From: Ignavibacteriota bacterium
GTDB lineage: Bacteria; Bacteroidota; Ignavibacteria; Tepidaquicellales; Tepidaquicellaceae
Reading direction: 5' to 3'
Assembly (NCBI GenBank): GCA_016218085.1
Contig: JACREY010000017.1
Coordinates: forward strand, 150,187-214,186
DNA: 64,000 nt
Position 1 is the first letter of the stretch, and each line of letters starts with the position of its first letter. Under the pieces are notes generated by a model, which did not search any database, was not told where the DNA came from, and saw only the letters and a program-made list of their open reading frames with translations. Below, in pieces: positions 1-6,528 of this stretch. A program made the position numbers and the translations under genes.

Positions 1-1244
1 AAATTCGAAGGACCTTCGGGCTGTCCCGGAGGAGTTGCACCCGAATTCCACGCACTCCAACTTGATTTAGTGGAAAAACTTGCACCACCGTTTGTAGATT
101 TTTCAACGTTTAATGTACCAAGCAGAATCGAATACGGGTCATTTGATTTTACAATATGCGCCTGGTTATACCAGCCCTGATTGCCCGAAGGAACGGTAGT
201 TGAGCCGACTGTCCAGTTAAGTCCGCCGTTTGTGCTTCTGTAATAGCCGACGTAACTTGTAACATCATTTGCAATATTAGCATATATATATTCAGGATTT
301 CCCTTATACATATCCAGTGTAGCTTTTCCTGACCAGGAAGCAGGCAATCCTCCTGAGAGCTTTGTCCAGTTCAAGCCTGAGTTTGTGCTTTTGAAAATAC
401 CGATTTCACCCGATGGTAAGGGGGAATTATTTGTCAGATTTCCGATAGAAGCATATAAAATATTTGTATCGACTGGATTAATAAGTAAATCCATTACCAT
501 TTTATAACCCAGAACCTGAAACCAGCTGCTGCCTGCATTAACAGTTTTATATATTCCTTCGCTTGTTGCCGAATACAACACGTTTGAATTTTTCGGATTA
601 ATAATCACATCCCATATTCCTGTTTGATTATTATAAGACCAGTCGAGTGATTTCGTCCAGGTTGTGCCACCGTTAGTTGTTTTCAAAATTCCGATTCCAT
701 ACATACCGCGTGTAACCCTGATATCAAGTCCGTAGCTTGAATACTGGTATCCGTAATTTTCTCCCGTTCCGATATACATTACATTCGGGTTAGCTGAGTC
801 TATTGCAATCGAACTTACGGCGAGGCTCGGGAAACCGGTATTTATGAGCGTCCAGGCTGAAGCTCCTATACCGCCTGTAGTCGATTTCCATAATCCGCCC
901 GATGCGGAACCGATATAAACAATCGAAGTATCGACCGGATGGACAGCCAGAGCATTAGACCTGCCTCCGATGTTATTTGGTCCGATACAGGTCCAGGAAT
1001 CAAGATTCGGATTATCATTTAACCCGGCAAGATTATTTTTCGAATATTCGAATGCCTGATAAAATTTATCAGCCGGGATGTTAGGCTCCGGGTATGCCCT
1101 GATTTGCGACATCCATTGGAGCGAAGTCATTATACCGGAAGGTTTATTTGCTTTTGTATGCAAACTATTTTTATTCAAGTGGATGTAAATGGAAAGACCA
1201 ATAAAAACAATAAGCGTAAAGGAAAGGAAGATAGCTCGTTTCAT
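1..1244 (-). CDS. Secreted BNR/sortilin-like beta-propeller protein, 3' end outside window
   Basis: A reading frame opens at the ATG at 1242-1244 and stays open to the left edge, so only the N-terminal 414 or so residues are visible. It begins MKRAIFLSFTLIVFIGLSIY, a signal peptide or anchor. It then carries repeated blocks such as GLWKSTTGG, GILKTTNGGTTW, GIYKTVNAGSSW, GIFKSTNSGLNW and GYYRSTNGGLNW. These are BNR/Asp-box-type repeats of sortilin and Ycf48-like beta-propellers. Similar proteins in this lineage often end in a T9SS sorting domain, but the C-terminus is off the window, so export by T9SS is inference. Function beyond a secreted propeller is unknown. It is the last gene of the minus-strand set at this end and is separated from the next upstream gene by a terminator. 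Confidence 0.8.
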   Translation of the reverse strand, partial: MKRAIFLSFTLIVFIGLSIYIHLNKNSLHTKANKPSGIMTSLQWMSQIRAYPEPNIPADKFYQAFEYSKNNLAGLNDNPNLDSWTCIGPNNIGGRSNALAVHPVDTSIVYIGSASGGLWKSTTGGIGASAWTLINTGFPSLAVSSIAIDSANPNVMYIGTGENYGYQYSSYGLDIRVTRGMYGIGILKTTNGGTTWTKSLDWSYNNQTGIWDVIINPKNSNVLYSATSEGIYKTVNAGSSWFQVLGYKMVMDLLINPVDTNILYASIGNLTNNSPLPSGEIGIFKSTNSGLNWTKLSGGLPASWSGKATLDMYKGNPEYIYANIANDVTSYVGYYRSTNGGLNWTVGSTTVPSGNQGWYNQAHIVKSNDPYSILLGTLNVEKSTNGGASFSTKSSWSAWNSGATPPGQPEGPSN

Positions 1245-1320
1245 GATAAAAACTTTTATTTTATTTCAACTTATTAGAAGTAAGAAATAAAATCAATTCA
1301 AAATTATTTGAAAGCATATA

Positions 1321-1352
1321 AAAAATGGAGCCGGATTTGACAAACCGGCTCC
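1321..1352 (-). terminator. Rho-independent terminator behind the DUF4382-like lipoprotein gene
   Basis: GGAGCCGG (1327-1334) pairs with CCGGCTCC (1345-1352) around a 10-nt loop. Read on the minus strand the stem is followed by five T (A-run 1321-1325). It lies 22 bp past the stop codon of the 1375-2079 gene and separates it from the propeller gene. Confidence 0.85.
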
Positions 1353-1374
1353 CTTTTAATAAAATCGTTATTTT

Positions 1375-2079
1375 TCAGTTATCGGGCTGTCCGTTTTTAT
1401 CATCATCGAGAAATGCATTTTTAAATGAAGTCCTGATATTATCGTCTATTTCGTTTTCGTTATTCGAATTATTTGGGTCTTTCAAACCGTTTTTGTAAAA
1501 CCAGGATTTTTTATTGAATATAACTGTAATATTTTTTTTGGTTGTTGCAAAATTAATACCTGACGGGAAGTTTAATATCAGGCTTGCAGACTGTTTTGAT
1601 TTATATACAAAGGCGCTGCCGTTATATGTTCCTTTAATAATAAAAGAATATCTCTGGTTTCCGCTTGTGCCTTCCTTGAATTCAGGGTCCGGCGGTGTTT
1701 CGTTATCTTCGGGTTTATGAATCTTGAATTTGATTTTCGTATATGTACCTGCAGGTATCTGTCCGCCGATTATTTCCTGAATGGAGCCGTTGCTGTTAAA
1801 GTAAATCACAAAAGGATTAACGTGGACTGAGGTTCCGGGACTCTGGTTTTCTACTTCCACTTCGTTGATAAGCGCTTTTGCGGATGTTATGATTAATGTA
1901 TCCGCCAGAGGATTATCGAGAGCATTATCGTTTCGCATAATGCTTAATCCTATATTCTGGGAAGTTGAGCTTCCGCTTCCGGATGTTACAGGTGAATCAC
2001 TGTTACTGCATCCTGAAATTACTGCAAAGAAAATCAGTGAGCTTAGGATTCCGAAACCGAAATATTTTTTTGTTTTCAT
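1375..2079 (-). CDS. Lipoprotein with DUF4382-like domain
   Basis: 234 residues. The N-terminus is a lipoprotein signal with lipobox VISGC (Cys about 24), predicting a lipid-anchored protein. The rest is a single beta-rich region: ALINEVEVE, then GGQIPAGTYTKIKFKI, then a C-terminal part with KKSWFYKNG and an acidic DDDKNGQPDN end. The IPAGTYTKIKFKI block resembles the DUF4382 family (lipoproteins with a carboxypeptidase-regulatory-like fold), assigned from memory. No catalytic residues are recognisable. It is a single-gene unit, with a terminator behind it and a 34-bp palindrome in its upstream region. Its neighbours suggest a surface role, but no function can be assigned. Confidence 0.75.
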   Translation of the reverse strand: MKTKKYFGFGILSSLIFFAVISGCSNSDSPVTSGSGSSTSQNIGLSIMRNDNALDNPLADTLIITSAKALINEVEVENQSPGTSVHVNPFVIYFNSNGSIQEIIGGQIPAGTYTKIKFKIHKPEDNETPPDPEFKEGTSGNQRYSFIIKGTYNGSAFVYKSKQSASLILNFPSGINFATTKKNITVIFNKKSWFYKNGLKDPNNSNNENEIDDNIRTSFKNAFLDDDKNGQPDN

Positions 2080-2107
2080 AGTTTTATATTTAAAGTTTTA
2101 CAATAAA

Positions 2108-2141
2108 TTCAATATTATATGTATATACATATAATATTGAA
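2108..2141. promoter_or_regulatory. Perfect 34-bp palindrome upstream of the lipoprotein gene
   Basis: Positions 2108-2141 are exactly self-complementary, centred at 2124/2125 on TATA. The arms carry TTCAATATTATATGTA. It sits 29 bp upstream of the ATG at 2079, where an operator or a 5' UTR hairpin would lie. No T-run follows on either strand, so it does not look like a terminator. The symmetry is seen directly; a role as an operator is inference. Confidence 0.55.
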
Positions 2142-2182
2142 AACACCTCCCTGCCTGATTAAGTTCCATTGCAGATTAATTT

Positions 2183-2217
2183 AAAAAAAAGAGGGCTGCC
2201 TGTAACAGGCAGCCCTC
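2183..2217 (-). terminator. Strong terminator of the exported nonaheme cytochrome gene
   Basis: A 12-bp stem, GAGGGCTGCCTG (2191-2202) with CAGGCAGCCCTC (2206-2217), closes a 3-nt loop. On the minus strand it is followed by eight T (2183-2190). It lies just after the stop of the cytochrome gene at 2247. The spacer between them holds TTAGGAGGAGAACAAAA (2222-2238), which recurs at 4524-4540. Confidence 0.92.
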
Positions 2218-2246
2218 TGTATTAGGAGGAGAACAAAAAAATACTT

Positions 2247-4328
2247 TTATTTCACGAGAACCATTTTCTTAACTTCCGTATAGCTTGGTGTTACGAGTCT
2301 GTAGAAATAAACACCGCTCGATACTTTCTGACCGTTTCCGCTGACACCTGTCCAGTCGGTTGAATATTTACCTGCACCCATTTTCTGGTTTATGAGTGTA
2401 ATCACTTCCCTGCCCATCATATCGTACACTTTAATCGAAACATTTTCATTCTTTGTAATTGCAAAATTAATCTTCGTAGTCGGGTTGAACGGGTTCGGAT
2501 AATTCTGTGACAGTTCATATCTTAACGGAACTTCATTGCTGATATTCTGTACACCAACTGCATACTGATATGAAGTTAACAGTACCTGTATTGTATAGAA
2601 CGGATTGTGCATTCCAAGGCTTCCGTCGTTGTTGATATACTGATAGTTCCAGTATGCTTTTCTTAAGTTGACATTATTGGAATCCCTTGCAATTAGACCC
2701 CAACTTACCGAATCAACTCCGACCGGGGGTAATTTTATTCTTAAATTCCTGATACAACCTTCAACTTCTTTCTGCCAGGGTTCGACAACGTTATCGCCAT
2801 CATAATCTTCAGGAGCCAGGAAGTCATCAAAGCTGGTCTTTCCGGGGTGACAGCCAACGCATCCGGTCATATGGTCATAATTTGTAGCTGAATAGTGCAG
2901 GTTCATGCTATGACCACCGACTTTATCTCTCGTAACTGTTCCTGTATCTGTTGTCGCTGCCATATGACATCCAACGCAAACACCTTCTATATTTTTGTGC
3001 GAACCGCTGATATACGGAACACCGCCGAATGATGCAGCGTTTTTACCAAGAACTACGTCACCCTGTGTTGATCCGTGGGGACCCCAGGTAGATGTAAGAC
3101 TTCCGCCTGCTACAACATACCATACAGGATTTCTTCTTGCTTTATGGCAGTCAAGACAAACTTTACCTGTTCCGGCATTCGGATATGTAAATCCACCGGA
3201 TAAAGTATCGCTTCCTGCTATTCTTGTTCTTAAGCTATATTCATTTGTACTACCATGCGGGTCGTGGCAAGATGCACATCCGATACCCTGCTGGTCAGCA
3301 GTTGTAATATTCGGTGGTAAAGCCAAGCCTTTTGTGAATCCCATATATGTATATCCATCGTGGCATCTGTTACAGTCGCTGAATGTGTTTCTTGAAGAAG
3401 CTGTAACTGTTCTACCTTCAAATAACGGATCTGCATGCAAACTGTTTTCCCACTGAGCATATCTGTTATGTCTCCAGGGTTCATCGTGGCACTGGCCGCA
3501 TTTTCCCGAACTGACAGACATATCCATTTTGTTTGTATCGGTAGTTGAAGCGTGTTCGCTTCCCGGACCGTGGCAGCTTTCGCATCCGATTGTTGCAAGG
3601 TTAACGAGGTTCGGATAAACTGTTCTTAATGAATCCCATTTTCCGGGATGCGGAGGACCTGACCAGACCCATCCGAGTGTTCTGGCTTTATCGTCAAAAC
3701 CACCGTTTACAGCATATTTATTATGGTCATAACCTGTTGTGTGACATTTTATACAGCTAATACCGTAGTATGCAGCACCTGAATCGATTTCATACCTGAA
3801 AATATTGGCATGTCCGCTGACTTTCCATTTGTTAAAGATTGTCTGGAAAGCAGGCATTCCGTTGTGGCAAGTCATACATTTCGGAAACTCACCCGTAATA
3901 TTATAAAAACCACCGACACCGATGAAAGTACCGCAATAGATATTCATTGTGGTATCTTTTGAGCCTGTGGAAGTAGTAATAGAGAGCTTAACATTATAAG
4001 TACCTGTGCTATCGGCTAAAAATTTATACCAGCCCAAGCTCGGGATACTTGTAAATGTAGCATTTGACCCGGTTGGTTTAGACAGGAAAGTCCAGGCCTG
4101 TGTTTGGATTGAAGCCGTATCACCGAAATTAAATGCCTGTAAATAGACATAGGTCATTTTCGGTACGACTTTCATACCAGTAGTAACACTCGAATCCGCT
4201 GTCAGTGAAGGTGTTGAAAGCAATTCGTGAGGTGTCACATTTTTTATGAATATTTTGGCTCTCGGAGCACCATAAATAACAGAAGCGCTCATCACCAAAA
4301 CAACTAACAATGTAAGAATTTTTTTCAT
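2247..4328 (-). CDS. T9SS-exported nonaheme c-type cytochrome
   Basis: 693 residues. There is a signal peptide (about 1-20), then an Ig/PKD-like beta region (about 30-140). A heme region follows (about 150-505) with nine CXXCH sites: CMTCH, CIKCH, CESCH, CGQCH, CNRCH, CASCH, CLDCH, CVGCH, CVGCH. A post-heme helical part containing HNPFYTIQVLL resembles the end of NrfA-like multiheme cytochromes. The C-terminal 85 residues or so are a T9SS sorting domain (NYPNPFNPTTKI ... KKMVLVK). It should be secreted, heme-loaded in the periplasm, and passed through the type IX system to the cell surface or medium. It is divergent from the sigma-54 activator and cytochrome series and has its own sigma-54-like promoter and terminator. 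The substrate is unknown; a terminal extracellular electron carrier is the best inference. Confidence 0.9.
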   Translation of the reverse strand: MKKILTLLVVLVMSASVIYGAPRAKIFIKNVTPHELLSTPSLTADSSVTTGMKVVPKMTYVYLQAFNFGDTASIQTQAWTFLSKPTGSNATFTSIPSLGWYKFLADSTGTYNVKLSITTSTGSKDTTMNIYCGTFIGVGGFYNITGEFPKCMTCHNGMPAFQTIFNKWKVSGHANIFRYEIDSGAAYYGISCIKCHTTGYDHNKYAVNGGFDDKARTLGWVWSGPPHPGKWDSLRTVYPNLVNLATIGCESCHGPGSEHASTTDTNKMDMSVSSGKCGQCHDEPWRHNRYAQWENSLHADPLFEGRTVTASSRNTFSDCNRCHDGYTYMGFTKGLALPPNITTADQQGIGCASCHDPHGSTNEYSLRTRIAGSDTLSGGFTYPNAGTGKVCLDCHKARRNPVWYVVAGGSLTSTWGPHGSTQGDVVLGKNAASFGGVPYISGSHKNIEGVCVGCHMAATTDTGTVTRDKVGGHSMNLHYSATNYDHMTGCVGCHPGKTSFDDFLAPEDYDGDNVVEPWQKEVEGCIRNLRIKLPPVGVDSVSWGLIARDSNNVNLRKAYWNYQYINNDGSLGMHNPFYTIQVLLTSYQYAVGVQNISNEVPLRYELSQNYPNPFNPTTKINFAITKNENVSIKVYDMMGREVITLINQKMGAGKYSTDWTGVSGNGQKVSSGVYFYRLVTPSYTEVKKMVLVK

Positions 4329-4373
4329 GTTTATATAATTTTAAATTATACTCATTTTCCTGTTATATAATAT

Positions 4374-4390
4374 TACATATTTTATGCCAA
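4374..4390 (-). promoter_or_regulatory. Sigma-54-like promoter for the exported cytochrome gene
   Basis: Read on the minus strand the site is TTGGCATAAAATATGTA. TTGGCA matches the -24 element of the sigma-54 consensus (YTGGCACGRNNNTTGCW), and the -12 element TATGTA is imperfect (GT in place of GC). It ends 46 bp upstream of the ATG at 4328. A TGTGG-TTTTT-CCCA site lies about 50 bp further upstream (4439-4455). The match is seen; use by RpoN is inference. Confidence 0.45.
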
Positions 4391-4438
4391 AAAAAACGCG
4401 TTTTTTTATCATTTTTTGAAATTTATTTAATATTTATA

Positions 4439-4455
4439 TGTGGGGGTTTTTCCCA
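4439..4455. promoter_or_regulatory. Candidate activator site 1 (TGTGGGGGTTTTTCCCA)
   Basis: Resembles the sites at 4642-4658 and 6051-6067. It lies about 50 bp upstream of the minus-strand sigma-54-like element, a usual distance for an enhancer-binding protein. Symmetry is weaker than in the third site (TGGG/CCCA only). Confidence 0.35.
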
Positions 4456-4490
4456 TGTGTAGATTTTTTGGACTTCGCTATTTTCAGCAT

Positions 4491-4540
4491 AAAAAAAGCC
4501 CCGACATTGCTGTCATGGGCTTCTTAGGAGGAGAACAAAA
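4491..4540 (-). terminator. Hairpin with T-run plus TTAGGAGGAGAACAAAA motif
   Basis: AAGCCC (4496-4501) pairs with GGGCTT (4517-4522), with an inner GACA/TGTC stem. On the minus strand seven T follow. Directly beside it (4524-4540) is TTAGGAGGAGAACAAAA, identical to the motif beside the terminator at 2183-2217. On the plus strand this lies in the leader ahead of the sigma-54 activator gene. It could be the terminator of a short minus-strand RNA or a mobile terminator unit; no gene is seen that would need it. Confidence 0.5.
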
Positions 4541-4641
4541 GAAAAAGAACAAAATTTTTAATTTCTATGATTATATTTGCAATTTCCATACCATAAAAAA
4601 GGCTAATAATGTAGAATTTTTTAGCATTAAGGAAAATAATG

Positions 4642-4658
4642 TGTGGAATTTTTCCCTG
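4642..4658. promoter_or_regulatory. Candidate activator site 2 (TGTGGAATTTTTCCCTG)
   Basis: Shares TGTGGA-N-TTTTTCC with the site at 6051-6067 at the same spacing. It lies 37 bp upstream of the activator's ATG at 4695, so autoregulation is possible. The similarity is seen; the role is inferred. Confidence 0.35.
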
Positions 4659-4694
4659 TTAATGTGTAATTTTAAGAAAACAAATATCACAGGA

Positions 4695-6050
4695 ATGGAA
4701 AATTCGGATTTTAAAATACTGGTAGTTGATGATGAAGCAAATTCAACTCAAATTCTGAGGAAAGTGCTTAATAAGAAAGGATACTCTGTAAGTGAGGAAA
4801 ACGACAGTGTAAAAGCAAAGAAGCTGATTAACGAAAATTTCTATGATATAATAATTTCTGATCTTCAGATGCCGGAAGTTGACGGACTGGACCTGTTGAA
4901 GGAAAAGCCGGTTGACAGCATATTTATAATGATTACCGGATACGGCTCGGTAGCAACAGCAGTTGAGTCAATGAAAAACGGTGCATTCGATTACATCAAT
5001 AAGCCGTTTAACCTTGAGGAATTTATCATTAAAGTAGAAAAGGCAGTTGATAAAATCAAAATGACAAGAAGAATACAGGACCTGAAAACCATAATCGAAG
5101 ACAATTATCCGTTTAAAAATATAATCGGCACGAGTAAAAAGATGAACGAGGTTTTTGATTTTATAAAAAAGATTTCAAAAGTGAACGTAAATGTTTTGAT
5201 AGAAGGTCAAAGCGGAACGGGCAAGGAACTTGTTGCAAGGGCAATCCATCAAAACAGCGACAGAAAATCACAGCCTTTCATTGCGATAAACTGCAGTGCA
5301 ATCCCTGAGAACCTGCTTGAGAGCGAGCTTTTCGGGCACACGAAGGGAGCTTTTACCGGTGCATTCGAAACACAAAGAGGGGTTTTCGAGCAGGCAGACG
5401 GAGGAACGCTTTTCCTGGATGAAATCGCTGAAATGCCTTACAATCTTCAGGCAAAACTTCTTCGCGTAATCGAAAACTGGGAAATAAAATCTCTCGGAAG
5501 CGATAAGATAAAAAAGATTGACGTTAGATTACTTTCGGCGACAAATCAAAACCTGAAAGAATTCATCAAGCAGAAAAAGTTCAGAGAAGACCTATACTTC
5601 AGGCTTTCGACTTTTTCAATAACATTACCGCCTTTGAATGAAAGAATATCCGATATTCCTCTGATTGTGAACCATTACCTGAAGATATTATCCGTAAAGT
5701 TTGACAAAGAATTTTCGATAACTCCATTAGCTTTAGATGTGCTTATGAAGCACAAATGGAATGGAAATGTCAGAGAACTTGAAAACGTTTTGGAGCAGGC
5801 GGCGATAATCACAACAAATAACAGTATAGATTCAAAACACTTCAGCTTTCTCGACTTTTCAGATAACCTTGAAGACTGTCTTAAAAGTGCAGTGGATATA
5901 AGCCTTGATGAGCTTGAAAAAAGGTACATTCTAAAAGTACTTGAAGAAAACGAATGGAACAAAGCCAAAGCCTCACAGATTCTGAAAATTGACAGAAAAA
6001 CACTTTACAAAAAAATAAAGGATTATAGCATCGTAGAAAAGCAGGATTAA
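4695..6050 (+). CDS. Sigma-54-dependent response regulator (NtrC family)
   Basis: 451 residues from the ATG at 4695. The frame is open upstream to 4440, but that part is low-complexity, contains hairpins and matches nothing; the receiver starts immediately after MENSDF. Residues 1-120 are a complete receiver: VVDDE acidic pocket, ISDLQMP phospho-Asp, ITGYGS, and NKPF with the conserved Lys. Residues about 140-375 are the AAA+ sigma-54 activation domain with Walker A GQSGTGKE, an intact GAFTGA loop and Walker B TLFLDE. The C-terminus is a Fis-type helix-turn-helix ([20 protein letters not shown]). Lying between two cytochrome units that each have a sigma-54-like promoter, it is the likely activator of both. 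No partner histidine kinase is in the window. Confidence 0.93.
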   Translation: MENSDFKILVVDDEANSTQILRKVLNKKGYSVSEENDSVKAKKLINENFYDIIISDLQMPEVDGLDLLKEKPVDSIFIMITGYGSVATAVESMKNGAFDYINKPFNLEEFIIKVEKAVDKIKMTRRIQDLKTIIEDNYPFKNIIGTSKKMNEVFDFIKKISKVNVNVLIEGQSGTGKELVARAIHQNSDRKSQPFIAINCSAIPENLLESELFGHTKGAFTGAFETQRGVFEQADGGTLFLDEIAEMPYNLQAKLLRVIENWEIKSLGSDKIKKIDVRLLSATNQNLKEFIKQKKFREDLYFRLSTFSITLPPLNERISDIPLIVNHYLKILSVKFDKEFSITPLALDVLMKHKWNGNVRELENVLEQAAIITTNNSIDSKHFSFLDFSDNLEDCLKSAVDISLDELEKRYILKVLEENEWNKAKASQILKIDRKTLYKKIKDYSIVEKQD

Positions 6051-6067
6051 TGTGGACTTTTTCCACA
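6051..6067. promoter_or_regulatory. Candidate activator site 3 (TGTGGA-N5-TCCACA)
   Basis: A clean inverted repeat, TGTGGACTTTTTCCACA, begins right after the activator's stop codon. It lies about 65-80 bp upstream of the sigma-54 element at 6115-6131. Its form and distance suit the upstream activating sequence of an NtrC-type regulator; binding by the 4695-6050 product is inference. Confidence 0.45.
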
Positions 6068-6114
6068 CATAAAATATAGAATATACATAAAAATCAACGT
6101 TTTTAGGTTATTTT

Positions 6115-6131
6115 TTGGTATAATTATTGCA
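6115..6131 (+). promoter_or_regulatory. Sigma-54-like promoter of the cytochrome gene series
   Basis: TTGGTATAATTATTGCA has the sigma-54 elements at exact spacing: TTGG, 8 nt, then TTGCA. That gives invariant GG and GC ten bases apart. The middle of the -24 element (CACG) is not conserved. Transcription would start near 6141, about 15 nt before the first gene. An inverted repeat (6051-6067) and the activator gene lie directly upstream. Confidence 0.6.
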
Positions 6132-6156
6132 CTTCTATATTATATATATTTAGGTG

Positions 6157-6528
6157 ATGGATTTTAAAATTCACATATTTTGCGGGACATCTTATCTGTG
6201 CAAGCTGATAAGAAAGACTTTTGTCAGGGAACCATATACGTTTAACTGTACAGAAGTTACCGATAAGTTAAACGATAAATCGGGAAAGCTGGATTATACT
6301 CCCGATTGCATTATCTTTGACAAGGATATTGCCGGAGATTTCAAGGAAGAAATAATCAATAAGCATTCTGATTCCAGCATTATTCTTCTGCCTTCCCTGA
6401 ACGAGATTGAAGCTCTTGCAAATTCAAAAAATGTGTTTCAGATTTCAGAACCTTTTAAATTAAGCGAATTAAGCGAAGTATTAAAAGAAATTTATCATAA
6501 TAAACAAATTGAAGAATCCATTAATTAG
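6157..6528 (+). CDS. Degenerate stand-alone receiver-like protein
   Basis: 123 residues from ATG 6157 (GTG at 6154 in frame is an alternative). The layout is that of a CheY-like receiver: beta strand FKIHIFCG, a central DCIIFDKDI with Asp where the phospho-Asp would be, SSIILLPS, then SEPFKLSELSEVLKEI in place of the usual KPF segment. The acidic pair of strand 1 is missing and the conserved Lys before PF is Glu, so classical phosphorylation is doubtful. It is the first gene after the sigma-54-like promoter, and the next cytochrome gene starts 20 bp inside it. A regulatory or partner-binding role is likely but unproven. Confidence 0.7.
   Translation: MDFKIHIFCGTSYLCKLIRKTFVREPYTFNCTEVTDKLNDKSGKLDYTPDCIIFDKDIAGDFKEEIINKHSDSSIILLPSLNEIEALANSKNVFQISEPFKLSELSEVLKEIYHNKQIEESIN

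Noticed and set aside
3230-3598. Second minus-strand frame within the nonaheme cytochrome gene
   Set aside because: It lies inside a long gene with nine heme motifs in the other frame and has no domain.
4440-4694. Longer N-terminus for the sigma-54 regulator (85 more residues from 4440)
   Set aside because: The extra part is low complexity, covers hairpins and candidate regulatory sites, and the receiver domain begins right after the Met at 4695.
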